DNA from: Varroa destructor
Lineage: Eukaryota > Arthropoda > Arachnida > Mesostigmata > Varroidae
DNA length: 64,000 nt
Reading direction: 5' to 3'
NCBI RefSeq assembly: GCF_002443255.2
Contig: NW_019211457.1
Coordinates: 39,903,126 to 39,967,125, forward strand
The notes beneath the pieces were generated by a model. That model had not been told where the DNA came from. It saw nothing but the letters and a program-made list of their open reading frames with translations, and searched no databases. Of the stretch, positions 25,898-38,587 are shown in pieces; the stretch's first letter is position 1; each line of letters starts with the position of its first letter. Position numbers and translations under genes: made by a program.

Positions 25898-25958
25898 AGG
25901 AAAAGCCAGAAATGCCTATAAGCTCTATATTATTAGTTTATAGGCATTTCTGGCTTTT

Positions 25959-25961
<3 letters not shown>
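25898..25961. repeat. Perfect 24-bp inverted repeat (hairpin)
   Basis: Left arm 25898-25921 and right arm 25938-25961 are exact reverse complements; the arms begin AGGAAAAGCC and end in TTTTCCT. The loop is 16 bases. The right arm runs straight into a (TA)n tract at 25961-25993. The size suits a small foldback element or a small-RNA hairpin; no direct evidence favours either. Confidence 0.95.

Positions 25962-25993
<32 letters not shown>
25961..25993. repeat. (TA)n microsatellite
   Basis: About sixteen TA units immediately after the inverted repeat. Confidence 0.95.
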
Positions 25994-25995
<2 letters not shown>

Positions 25996-28599
25996 CTTAC
26001 ATACAATTATCTTTGATATCGAATTTTTTTTGTGTATATACTTAATCTGTTAAAGCATCATATAACATTTGAGAAAATAGTTCATAGGATACACGCATGG
26101 ACTCTGACTCCGCAAACAACAACGTGACCAATTTATCTCTAATGAAGCTCTGCAGTAAAATTTGCGCGATATGCCATTTCCGCATGCTCGTTTTAGGATA
26201 TAATAATATCTTTTTAAATGTATATAGAATTGTCCATGAATTTGTACTCGCACACAGAGGATGGTTGGGCTGCTACACGGTTTGAAAACCTGATATTTTT
26301 TGTCCACATTTGAGTAATACTTTACTAAGTGTTACGTAATAAATGACTGAAAAAATCAAGTATTCTTCACGTGATAGCAGTTACAAAATTTGTGTGTTTG
26401 ATAGAAACTAATATTTTTTTAATAAATTCCACGGCTGAGAAGGCACAAAACCAGAGTTCCGTAATCTCTTCGTTTTGAGCCACATTAGTCGAGAGGGCTA
26501 AACCGGTCGCAGAAGGAAGTTATGTCCTTGTTGCTAGAGACAGACATTCATGCGGTGAGTGAATAATGTTATCAATGGGCTAGTCGATCCATTTCTATTC
26601 TGGCTATCCGTTGATTCATCTATCAATCAGTGGCACGTTTACTATTTGTTAGCATGCAAGTTAAACGACCAAACGATGAGTTACCGCACCCGTCATCGGC
26701 CTTGCCAGTTTTGCCTTCGCCACTGCGACTCCCCATCTCCCTTTGTTGCCTTTCTCATTGTTGGCAAGGGCAAGTTTGACAGCGACGAAGCTGAGCCCGC
26801 GCGTTTTGACCAACCAACCGGCTGTCGGGCCACTGTAAACCGCGGGCCACGTGAAAACCAAACAGCCGAAATTCGATCAACGGCGAGAGCCCGTTTGGTG
26901 ATAACAGTAAAAACGAGGTGCAGGAGAGCGCAGCACCAATTGATGGTGATTTTTGCTGGCGGTGTGAATGGCACGTGCGTGTGAAGCGAGTTGAGTTATC
27001 CGATCGTAGAATAGTAGATTGGTTCATATAAACGGACATAAAGAATTACAAATGCATTGGACTTGTTGCATTGCATGTTATAGTCCCATATTATGATGAC
27101 CTTTAAACGTGCTTATATTGTCATTGGGTAAATGGCAGTGGAAGAAACATGACTAAGTAAAATGCTTGATGGCAGACCACATTCCTCTAATGTCGTACAT
27201 GTTCGACGTGCTGTGAAGATAGCTACAGGCGAAACAATGGAAAGAAATTCCATATAATACGCAGTGTGTTCCAGTGCCGCCCTCGGGATAGATGCTTTGC
27301 TGCTATGTTGTTGAATATATGGAGGTACAATACAGTACTTACAACTATAAGAAGCCTGCTTTCTCCTTTTTTCGAAATGATGTGTCAGTGAACGTACGTG
27401 CATTTTTATCCGTGCTTGCCATAGTTAATAATATTTATGTGCTTTGACCTGTATTTTGTGCCCGCGCATGGATTATGATGTTGGATAGGAATAACGATTC
27501 AACGGGAAATACATTGGACAATGCCCCACTAACGAATGCTATCGTTTTTTTTCTGTAACATCCGTGCCGTACTACTACCACCTCTACTACAAAAGGACCT
27601 CGCCGTAATTAGCTTGGAGTGCGAGATCATAATGTTTGAATATAGTAGGTAATTGAGTGTGTACGGCCACCCGACTGGGTCTGTTCTGCTACTTGTTGGC
27701 GTACTTCTTCTTCATAGTCAATGATTCGTGAGCCTGGCCGATAGGCGGCGACAGTGCGGTCTGGCTAGCTTGCGTCGTGTCCGTAACCACAGACCACTAC
27801 CTACGATAATAGTCTGCAGTAACAAGAGCGTGCGAAGCAAGCTTAAGGTGTAGACTGCTGGAACCTGGGCTGGCAGATAGCTCTGGAGAGACACCAGTAG
27901 AAAATGCCACCGACAACGGTGCGGACCGTCTTCGTTTACCTTGTCGTTCGTTCAAATGCTATGTTTGCTGTTTGCTAGCATCGTATCATCATGATTATTG
28001 TGGCCATCGTCATTAGAGCCCTTGGTTGGATGGTAAAAAAGTGGGAAAACGAAATCTGCTTCTAGGTCGGCCTGATTACTGTTTCCGTTCTTCCCTCCCG
28101 TCCCGCAGCAACCATCGCCACTGCCTGTGTCTAGCCTTTTAAAGCAGCTCGTGAACTGACTTCGCGCGCATTTGCTGCCGCCGACTCTGCTTCATAAAGC
28201 CTTAGGTCCAAAAGGAACTTTCTTCACAGCTGACTCTGAGGTGCCCGTTCTACAACAGACCTTAGCATCGCAATTTGTTTTAAGAACCTGTCAGTACATG
28301 GGGCCAAATACGAGCAATTTAGAGCGACCGAGCAGGAGAGGGGTTTCCTCATATTCATCGCTTTATCTATCACTTGGATCTCTAGTAAAGAATCAAAGAG
28401 TAGTTACACTCAGATTCGAACCTAGACCGCTTGAGTGACCCTCTTGTTAGTGAGCAGACACGTTAACAGTCTCGAACAGATCGCGGGGATCACAGCCAAA
28501 TCTTAGGCCTGAAACAGGTCTTCAGCACTCAGCCCTTGACAGGAACAGAAGCAGGCACAGCCGGAGTTTGGCAGAGAACGGGCGAGTACCAAAACGAGG

Positions 28600-31581
28600 G
28601 AGAAACAGCCCCGCAATTCTTACTTTTTCCTTTCTCTCAAATCTGTTTCTTCCCCCAGAGTTGCGACAGATTTGGAGAGAGTGAAGGCACTAGGAGACCG
28701 TGGCGGTGATGGCGAGGCCGAAGCTCGTGAAACTGAGAGCAACTCCTACTTCGTCTAGCAGCCGTAACTCGGTCAGGCTAGCGGCCTGGTCCCCTGGTTG
28801 GTGGTCGTCGTGTACTGCCTTTGCCGCTGGTACCGACTGATGGGCCTGTTTGTGTGTGCCTGTCTATCCCGCTGCTGAGGGTAGCCTGCGCCGTCTGCAT
28901 TCCGCTGCCCGCCACCAGCGGCCTCTCTCGCGCACCCATCCGCCGTATCATCGTAGACAATCGGTGGATCTCGGCTCCCTTCTGTACTCCCTAGGTTCAT
29001 AGTATCGCAGCGCCGCCTGGTAAGTCTTGACTAGAAGCTCTCGGCCCGCGCAACTACCCCTCTCCGATTGTCAGCAGCCATAGCAGCAGTTGCCGCCGCC
29101 CAGCAGCGCGCCTCGCGGTTGATTGTCCGTGTGTGTGTCTGTCCGTGGTTAGAGAAAAGAGAGAGTTCCGCTGCGTGCCGCATAACTGTACCACCGCCGT
29201 ACCACTCTGATATCATACTACTACATATGCACGGTACCCTGCTGCTACTCAAGCCCCAGCCGCCAGCGCAGGGCAAGCGAGTGAGCAAGCAGGCAGGCAG
29301 GCAAGACAAAGAAGGCACGACGAGCTTGACTGTAGCGAGCTTCTTGCGTTTTTGCAGTCGACCTGTACCATCGCCATTTTCCTCTCGTTCCTGCCGCCCA
29401 TCTTTCAAATAGAAGCAGATGTAGCAGCACATAACATCTACAATTCGTTTGACGTGCCTACATCAACACCAATGACGACGACGATGACGACGACAACAAC
29501 AACAGCAGCGATAACGTCCTGGTGACAAACAACAACGAGAAAAAGATGAGAACAAAGGTGGCCGTGGATCTGACCATCATACAATATTAACACATTTAAA
29601 TATATACCTACCCAAAGTGAGTGTAGCAAAAACCGAGAAGTCCGGCCAAAGGAGACGGCTTGCAACAAACAACAGGAGCGGCTGTGCATCCTTCGTTTCC
29701 ACTCTATGAGATCTGTTACATTCTACCACTACCACAAAAGAGTACCACTAGGAATCAGTCATTAGTCGATACAGCCACCACACAGCAGCAAGTGTACTGA
29801 AACATGCTACCCACTACGCCATCACGGAGACCCATCAAGTATCAGTAGATTGTAGTCCATGCAGTGTATAAATCTACCTTTGTTTTAACGGAATTATCTC
29901 GTCACACCGTCAGTTTGACTATACGAATCAGCTCTCCGACACCCCAGTCATCGAAATTCCCACTCAGATTGGCTAGTGCCAAACAGGCTGCACATTATAA
30001 CTATCAAACACCCACCCACCCACCCCACTTCAGATTGGATCATTTTGTTTTGTCCATTATTGTCGTAGTTTCGACCTGTCAACGCACCGAGGCGGGCGCT
30101 CAGCGACCGTCGCGGTGCAGCGGTGCAAAAGTGCTGCTCGAATGTTAGGAGCCATTATCCCTCTGAATTTCGTTTAGAATTGTGTGTTCGGTTTGTTTTT
30201 ACGGTGCGTGTGTATCGCCAGAGGCCTAATCGAGTGACGGCGTCGCAGCCAACCCGCATTCCATTCAATACCATTATTGGTATTGTGAATCTGTGCTGCG
30301 TAAGGTGTATCTCTCAATCAGTGCTTGCCAGCTTGGTGCTTACGTGCTGCTAGATCGTTGTCATCGTCGTCGTCCACACAAAAAAAAATATATATATAGT
30401 TTATAGTTGATACTTCGTGATGTCCACCGTATCTGTTTAACGTGTTCGTGCGTTTGTATGAGCGAGGTTGTGCAATTTATAGAAAAGGAAATCAAGGATT
30501 AATTTACAACAATCCATCGAATTCTGAACTAACCAGACGTACTACCTGATTTAATTCTTCGACGAAACTATTATCGTGGTAGCGTGACAGGGTGCAGCGC
30601 GGCGTACAAACGAGTCGTTAATCTTACAACGAAAACGTGGTAGTGGCCACAGTAGCGACAGTGGTGAATTGAAGGGGCGGTGCGTCGTCGTGGGAGCGTG
30701 GAGTGGAAAACAGTCGGCGGAACCATGTAAGCTACTGTGGGATTTAAAACGGCAGGAGTGAGAAGGAAGCGCAACAAAAGCCAGCAATCCGGAGCGGTAC
30801 AATCCGAATCGACGCTAGAAGAACGAGCATTTTATTTTCTATCACAGGAATTTCCTGCCAAGTGTAAGCTAAGGCTTGCAGGGGTTTCTCAGGCCTTCGA
30901 AGCGACGGGCGACGAAACAGTTGTTCCATCTCGTTTACTGTAGTTGGAAGGACGTGCCCCACAATTCTGCTAAGAGACGATCGGAAGGAAGATCTAACTT
31001 AGCAGACGTAGTTAGTCGTTTCTCGATACAGGGGCTAAAGAAACGATATAAGAAACCCTTATTCTGCCTCTCGATGCGGTGCGGACTGAGGTCCGTTGCC
31101 GCGGGTTTGGTCCAGGGAGTGCCACGTCTCCACTGCCGCCCCGGCTGCCAGTGACCCGTCTAGCGCGAGTATGGCGGACCGCCCGCGTGCCTGACACTCC
31201 ACGCACGACAACTTGCTTGTTAGCGACAAGTAGCGTCAACGAACCCACGGAAACCAAGAACCGACATAAACGGCTTCTTTTTGGTACCAGCTCGCTTCGG
31301 TTCGGTACTGGTAACGACGATACCAACGCACCAAAGCGATCGAAAACAACATCAACTTTTGAAGGCCGTAGTTGTTACTGTCGCCGCCGTCATCCTTAGC
31401 AACAATAACAATGATAATAACGGTAACATCAAACTAAATCTTACAATTTTGATTTATCCATCACCATCGGGGCGTCTCCGACAAGGGGAAGCACAGGACC
31501 TGTAAGGACGATCAGCGCATAATCAACCACTCAGGTAGTCAGTCGTCCAGCGTAGCCACAATAGCAGTATAACATAATAAC
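28600..31581 (+). promoter_or_regulatory. Putative promoter and long 5' leader of the signal-peptide gene
   Basis: This GC- and CpG-rich block precedes the ATG at 31582. It contains GAC/AAC/CAG trinucleotide runs around 29470-29510, common in long arthropod 5' leaders. Possible splice sites are a GTAAGT donor at 29020, a GTAAGC donor at 30727 and a TTTTCTATCACAG acceptor before 30848. The last pair would remove a 121-base intron. Many short upstream ATGs occur. No transcription start can be assigned. Open frames up to about 130 codons occur on both strands and overlap each other, so none is convincing as protein. Confidence 0.35.
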
Positions 31582-31783
31582 ATGAACACCAGCGTAAACA
31601 GTAGCAATCGAGTGGCAGTTCTAACGGGGATATGCCCCCGCCAACAGCGGAAGTACCCTTGGCGTCAACGATCTATCGAAACGGTGGTTTCCCTCCCTTC
31701 GGTTACATTGACAACGGCAAGCCATAGGCTTCTCGTCCAGCTGCTTCCCCTTGTCACCCTGCTGTTCCTCGTCAACGTTACAG
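31582..31783 (+). CDS. First coding exon of an unidentified secreted or membrane protein
   Basis: The ATG at 31582 follows in-frame stops, so the start is well defined. It opens a 67-codon frame plus one base, closed by ACAG then GTAAGTATGG, a near-consensus donor; the exon ends in phase 1. Residues 1-49 are polar and basic, with K-Y-P-W-R-Q-R at 24-30. Residues 50-64 (L-L-V-Q-L-L-P-L-V-T-L-L-F-L-V) form a hydrophobic core like a signal peptide with an unusually long n-region, or a signal anchor. A phase-1 junction right after a signal peptide is common in extracellular multi-domain proteins such as the immunoglobulin superfamily; that is an inference, not an identification. The rest of the gene would lie in the following 32 kb or beyond. 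Confidence 0.5.
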
Positions 31784-34700
31784 GTAAGTATGGATTTGTA
31801 TAATGGGTTAGATCTATGCAATCTAGAGTAGCTCAGCATAGCACAACCTTGCGTGAGAGTGATAATACAGACAACCCTTAATTTCGGCCTGCGGCTTTAG
31901 ACCTGCAGCTATTGTCTATACTAGTACTACTAGGTTGTATTACGAAAAGTAGTATGCCTTTCTGTCTGGCTGACAAAACCCTTATCGTCATCGAATAGGT
32001 CGACCGACTCGTTTGAGGCTTGAATGGATGCTGACGAACCAGCATCTTCAGCGCTTGACTGTCTCAACTTTGTGCTTGCGATGCCTGCCGTTAAGCAATT
32101 TTTGCTGCCATCAGCAACAAGCGGCAACCCGCAGCGAGCCGTATTGGCGCTGGATAGAATTAGTCCCAAAGATCAATGTTATCAATACCGTTGACAGCGG
32201 ATCGAGTTCGAGGCAGGAATGGGAGTTGGTCCCCGATGACCTTGGGGGCATGCGACCTTTCCGCCTGCCAGCCGAAGCCAGCGGAGGCCGAGGGACCTGG
32301 CGAAGTAGTGGCTGTAGCTCTAACCTTTACTCGATCTGTGCGAGGCTTCACTAGGTTCGTCTTTCGCTTGGCCTTACTGCTACTGCTGCCTGTCTGGTCC
32401 CTTTCCGCTAGGTTATTCGACGTTCCGTTGGACGTTGTGGTCGTGGCCAGCCAGAGGCAAGCAAGTAAATATAATAGTAGATATATCTAGTATATTGTCT
32501 TTTGCACCGCCAAGATCCCTTCCTGTTTATTAGACAGTCATGGAAAAGAAAAGTCCGATAGTGTGTCAAGGGGTATTGAAGATTCGTGTTCTCCTGGGCC
32601 AAGACAGGTTCGCTGAGTCACACGATGATTCGGGAATGTGGAACGGTATTTGTGCAGCACAGCATCGTAACTATGTTGTGTCTATGTAGAACAGAACAAA
32701 TGTGGTGCAGCTCTGCTTATTTCTAGCTGGCTGGCCATCTCCGTGTCTGTCATACGTCTGTGTGACAGAAGCGAGTATCTGTGCATGTGTGTATCTGAGT
32801 GTCTGTGTACGTAAGTGTCGAAAGGGAAGATGTCGAGCAGTCACGTGAGACAGTAGGCTACATACAAAAGCAGCAGATTGAGCAAGCCTGTTTGGCGGAG
32901 ACAGGCGCCATGTTAACGGCAATGTGCAACGTGTTACGGTGGACTGTGGAGCGCGCAGTACTCGAAGCTGGCTGACTCGCGGGCGGCACGGCGTGAAGTC
33001 TAGTGGCCTGCTTGCTTCGGTACCTCGAGTTCGCTGGCTGGTCATTGGAAACGCGCAAACACGTAACACAAGCGGTGACTGAGGGAAAATATGTGAGAGA
33101 CCATTGATCTATCCGCATGGGTCTTCCAAGATTCCAAAGAAAAACTGAGGAAATGCTTGGCCGCTGTGATTATCTTCTATGGAATCTGCCTTTTGTCTGC
33201 TCATTTTGCCTTTCAGGCAGAGACCAGAGACAAGGATAAACCTTAGCATTGAAGATGCCGTGAGGGTCAGCCGCTTTGAGAGCGGCAGCAGCCGGCTGAC
33301 GCCTCGGTGTTGAACGTGAAGTCGAGTTGAGGTTCCGTGTGAGATGTCGTAGCTGATGATGATGGCAACGGCAGGGACATCCGTGTAACAGTTTTCCGCT
33401 ACGATAAGACCAAACGAATTCGTTCTTTATCGATAAACTAATAAAAATGTCAGAGACAACCGTACGCCAAAGTCCTTAGTTGTATTTGTCCAGTTGTAAA
33501 CCAGCACAAATCCTCGTCTGTAGCCTATTCGAATTATTCAGTCTGCTTGAAGGTTTTGAGTATGAGATTCGGTTCTGCTGTGAGGCATTGTTCGCGTAGA
33601 GCATAAAAATATATTTATGTCCAATTCATGCGGATGTACCTAAAATCATGCCTTGCCTTACGATAAAAAATCGTGCATTTTAAAGAAGGATTTCTCCAAA
33701 AATTTAATACTGCTGCTATTAGAGGCATGCTCTGATAATTTCTGGTGTCCAATACCACTTACGAACGCATTCGGCAGCATCCGATTCAAACATATGTACA
33801 TTGTTGCAATACACGTTACAAGAGGCGGCTTAGTTGTACGTGCAGACACGTGGACCAGTGCCACGTCTCATCATCACCGCCTGAATGTTACCGAACCAGG
33901 GAAAGATAAAGAAAAGTTTTACATTCACTCGCTCTGGGTGACAACAGCAGGACCGCAGGAATGATGTTAGCAAAGGTATCAGATCCCATTTCATCTCGCA
34001 TGGCCCAGCCGAGATCGCTTTTCAGATCGTGCGGGTAATCCCAGCCCTCTATCACGACCACCATAAATTAGACACCATCTATCCACGCTAACGCTAGCTC
34101 CTAGCTACCTAGCGAATAAGTAGGCCGGCTCTTTTAGCAGAAATCGAAAATTCATGAGCGAGTAATTTCGGTCTCGAGACGCAACGTCGAATCGGATGCC
34201 AAATGTGTTCTTTCAAATCGGTACGAGTGCGGTGTCAGGCGGTCCTGGAAAAAGACCTCTATTATTGCACGGTCTGAGAAAGCAAAGCAACGTACTCCAC
34301 AAATCTAATTCAAATCTGTCTGTACCTGTCCTCACAGGCAATAATCGCTTCGTTTACTACTGCTAGCATATTAGCCGTGCCTCATAAAAGCGAACTCTGA
34401 CCGAAAAGGATAGAGACGCACAACACCGCCCTTCTTGGCATCGTTGACGCCACTGGCGGAGGTTTGCTCGGCATTCCTGTAGTAGCACTAGCAATCTAAA
34501 TCGTTTTTGCAAACCGATAATAGGCCGTGGCAATAGCGCCTCGCTCAAAGTTCCTTTATTTGCGTGTCCGCATGTTCTTCGACGTGCAGATATGTATCTT
34601 TGTTTGTAGGCGCCATTGTAGTTCTGAGTAAATGTACGACATCCTATAAGATGCATAAAGTGAGTGAGACCGGAATTATAGTTGAGGCAGTTATAACAGC

Positions 34701-36704
34701 TCCACGAATGTTCGCAAATTATCCAGCTACAGCGTCATTGTTCCTCCAGCGAGTTCCTCAAGCATGGGTTTTGTCCAATAGGTGACTGCATAGAAACTTT
34801 ACGACTTCTAGCCGGTAAACTAAAACACGATCAAAGCGCCAATCCAACAGGTGGTGGACAGACTTCCTCTGAACATGATAAAGTTATGCAAGTACATACA
34901 GACAATTCCATGTATCCGATGTTGTTATGCCGAACTGGAGAAAAGCGGTTATGTTCATATTTTGCTTAGCGTACTTTTTTGCTCCTTTGCCGGTCTTTGT
35001 CATTGTTGTTCTTCGGTATTTTTTCGTACTTCAAAGGTTTGGAGTTGATGAAAAAAAATCAATAAGGGAACCTTGATTCTGTCCGCTTAAGATAACAGTG
35101 TGCAAGCATTAAGGACATACCGGCGTTCAAAATTACAGGGAACATGCTCGCAGATGTGGCTCGTCTGCATAGATATATTTTTCACTATATATATGTATAC
35201 ATACATATACAACGTAAGTAGAGGATAACAGCCAGCGTTTACTTCGGCTCCATTATTATTAGTAGTACCGGAGTTGTTATTATATGTTATTATATATCCA
35301 GCTAATATACCGCTTCTTTCTCTATTGCCAAGGGTAATGATCCTAGTGATAATTTTGATTGTATTGTATTCTACGTGCGGCACATGAGCTTGAACTTTTG
35401 TACTGTTTTATTGCGAAGAGCCTGCACAAGGATCGATAGACCAATGGCAAGCACATAAATTCGTTTAGGGTTACACGTTCATAGATAAATTGGTGAAGTA
35501 CACATACGAGCAGAGCTAACTACACACTCAGGATACCTACAGTAGTACACTGCCTATCACCAGCTTTTGTCACCAATCAACAGCGGCCCCACAGGTCGTA
35601 GTGCGTTACGCTTAGTTTAACTAGCATAGTCAGCGTCATATTGCGATTATTGATTTAACGAACATGACTATCATAGACAGACTAGTGCTAGATAAGTCCC
35701 CGGCCTGCCTTCTTGAAAAACAGGCAAAATGAGAGCAGGACCAATATGCGACTGGCTACCCAGTAAACTGTCGTGCCGACACCTATGGAAAGACGACCGA
35801 TCCTATGGGAGGAAGGCCGAAAAAAAACAACGGATGGTACAATCGTTGCCTTGACCGCATGTTTTTGTCTATCTATGAGTTAGTCTTTGTATAACAATGA
35901 TGAGCGTGTCATACGATCTATTAGTTGTTGTAAACAATCGTTTTTTTTTCTAGCAACGGCATATTTTCGCTAGCTTAGGTGTTGTCCGTTAGGCGCTGAG
36001 TAGGAACATTGGCTGCCACTCTTAGCTAGATAAGCCGCGGAAAACGAAAAGGAGAAATGACAAAGATGAGCGGTTCTATTTACGTGACAAAAATGATGAC
36101 ATGTCGGAGCGAGCAGGTCCGTTTTACATAGGCATCTAGGGAAAGTACACTTGCTTAAACCAGTAGGCTGCTATATATCGACGGACTACGAACGACAACC
36201 GGTGTGTCATGGGCAACAGCAAACCAGAAGACTAGCGGTGATGCAGAAATAACTAAACAATTCTGTCTTACGTGCCCTTTATTGCACCATATAAGTACGT
36301 CGGTGTGCGGATATATGGGTTTGTGGGAGTAGACGAGACTCTGAGGAAAACGAGTCTTACCGTCGACCACCGCCATATCCTCCAACCAGTAGCCAGTTCT
36401 ACTTCCACGTTTACGTTACCCTCGTCACCTTCCTCACTGACTCCCTTGAATAAAAAACTAATACGCGTAGCAACTTTTCTTCTACCTATCCATTGTACCA
36501 TAAACTCGATACAGAGTATATACAAACATATATACGGAAATCTATGCGCCGTAATGCAAAGAATGAACTGTTTTCGCGTGGCCTATGCCGCCATGACGCT
36601 ATTATTGACATATAAACTGCTTACCTAGCCACATGAAATGCGGATGGTGCTCGCTCCATACAGCCGGTCTGGCCTCATGTGGATGCTGCTCGCTACCCTC
36701 GTAC

Positions 36705-36731
36705 CTCAATGAGCGCTGGAGGCTCATTGAG
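36705..36731. repeat. 10-bp inverted repeat
   Basis: CTCAATGAGC at 36705-36714 and its exact reverse complement at 36722-36731, with a 7-base loop. Too short to assign a function. Confidence 0.7.
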
Positions 36732-37070
36732 CTCAGTCTGTGCGCAGCGTGCAGGCGATGAATACCAGGATCGGAGTAGAGGAATTGCTAGGGGGTGCTC
36801 GATGTCCAGCCGTGCTACTGGGCTCTCGGGTATGAAAAACCAGTAGCGAAATTGTCCCTTTATACGTAGGCGTGCTATAGAGCTGATGGAAGTAGCAGGA
36901 GCAAAATAATATAGATTGATAACTAAATGAATTGAAGCGGAAACTTTTCCATCAGCAAACGGCTAAGCTGCTAACGCATGACCGACAGTAAGTCAGTGCT
37001 TCTGCTGCTCTTACTGTTGATGAGATGTTGACTGCTCTCCATTAACGAGCGCTTTCACCGGGTGGACCTG

Positions 37071-37104
37071 TATATATATATATATGTCTAGCTAGCTAGC
37101 TAGC
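37071..37104. repeat. (TA)n followed by (CTAG)n
   Basis: About seven TA units to 37085 are followed by four CTAG units at 37088-37104, a palindromic tetranucleotide repeat. Confidence 0.9.
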
Positions 37105-38532
37105 ACTTGGCTGTTGAGGGGCCAGTTCCGATGAACGGCGCATACATTCACAACCGAAGTGTCACCATCGTAGTTGGCCTAATAGATACAAGCGAGCCTT
37201 TTTTTCACATCTAGCTGTCAAACGTGCATGCTATATATCTGTAAATTTGAAAGTATTCGCTATCTAGCAAAGACATATACAAAACATTACTACAGTATAT
37301 AGATTACCGATATGTTCGTTTCGCATTGCAAATACCGGTAGCCTAGCTCAAAAGACCTACTTACAAGCAATCAAAATATACCATGTTGCGGTTCGATCAG
37401 CTATCAATCGCCCTTGTCAATACTCAATGATCAACAATAGACGACAGTTATACTGGAATAGATTGTAGTTATATTCGAAGCGACAAAAGCTATACTATGT
37501 ACTTGTACGTACACTTCACCTCTGGAGCCTCTTTCTCGCTGAATTTGCGTAACTTTTGCGATCTCTGCAATGCTCGTCACCACCTGCATTTGTACACGTA
37601 TGCACACGCTCATATACCGCAGCCTATTTGTCTTTGTGGCTTACAATTGCACTGCCACCACCCCTTATTTTAATTGTAGCATCATGGTCGCGAATCGCGT
37701 TACGACCGCTGCATGAAATATTTTGCTAAAATTAGCATTCTTCCCATCATACCAGATTCATACGATGTCAGAGTAAGGTGCTACCGCTATAGGGCTGCTT
37801 GTATGTCAGCTTTTGTGGATGAAGGAAATCAACGGCAGAGGTGTGCTAAAACCCAAGCTCTAAAGTGTTAATTAAATAAAACCTCGAAATTGTGGCAGAG
37901 TGGACGCACACGCATAAACCGAGGCCACGGTCAAATCTGCCCAACCGTCCCCTAAAGTAACGATCGTCACCGTCGCTGCCATATGTCAGAAGCGACAAAG
38001 CACAGCGTTCAACGTAGCGTATACCGGCCAATAGTTAGGCAGCATCTGTGCTGTAGGTGTTCATCGTAGATCTTTATAGGAAACTATAACAAATTGGTTT
38101 ACAATAGGTCGAAGCAAACTTTTTTTAGATGGATAAAATAGATAATCGTAGTAGCAGCAGTAGGAGCGTCAGCACTATTATTTTATCAGAGAAAGAGAAA
38201 CAAGGCAAGGAAAAAGAGCAGTGTGACAGCGAACTATTTTAGTCGAATTATATTGCATACTTCGTCAATATATAAACATTGTGTGATTCCGTGTTACGTA
38301 ACAGCAACACGCAGACGAATACTTTAGTCTTCAAGAAGCTTGGGAATGAAAACCGGTTGATTTTGTGCAAGGAGAAATGATCTCAGAAAAAAAATATCGT
38401 CGTCTCGAGAGTTGACGCGTAGTGGTCAAGTTTTTGTTCTTCGAAGTCCATAGCGTTATAAATATTTGGCGGAGGTTTGTGAAGACAAGAGACGAGGAGG
38501 CCTTGGGTGAAAGCAGAGTACGTGAATGATGC

Positions 38533-38587
38533 AAACGCTTTAAGAACTGGAGAGAGAAACTGAGAGAAACGCTTTAAGAGACTGGAG
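38533..38587 (+). repeat. Short direct duplication
   Basis: AAACGCTTTAAGA followed by ACTGGAG occurs at 38533-38552 and again, with two extra bases, at 38567-38587. GA-rich sequence lies between the copies. Confidence 0.75.

Larger units (their letters stand above)
22075..28140. other. Gene-poor region downstream of COMMD4-like gene
   Basis: About 6 kb in which I recognise no gene. It contains the perfect inverted repeat at 25898-25961 followed by a long TA tract. From about 26.6 kb the DNA becomes GC- and CpG-richer. The open frame at 26559-26984 (plus) overlaps three minus-strand frames and shows no family motif, so I treat it as a by-product of base composition. The right end may belong to the promoter region of the signal-peptide gene. 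Confidence 0.5.

Noticed and set aside
26559..26984. 141-codon plus-strand open frame
   Set aside because: It overlaps three long minus-strand frames in the same GC-rich block, shows no domain and no splice context. GC content alone can keep several frames open.
28380..28445. tRNA-like text on the minus strand (AAGCGGTCTAGGTTCGAATCTGAG)
   Set aside because: The B-box-like GGTTCGAATC and a part resembling the D arm lie too close together, and no acceptor or anticodon stem can be formed. At best it is a fragment of a tRNA-derived short repeat.
33833..33964. Frame containing R-G-G-L-V-V-R-A-D-T-W
   Set aside because: Such text occurs in translations of interspersed repeats, and no second feature of a gene or element was found to support it.
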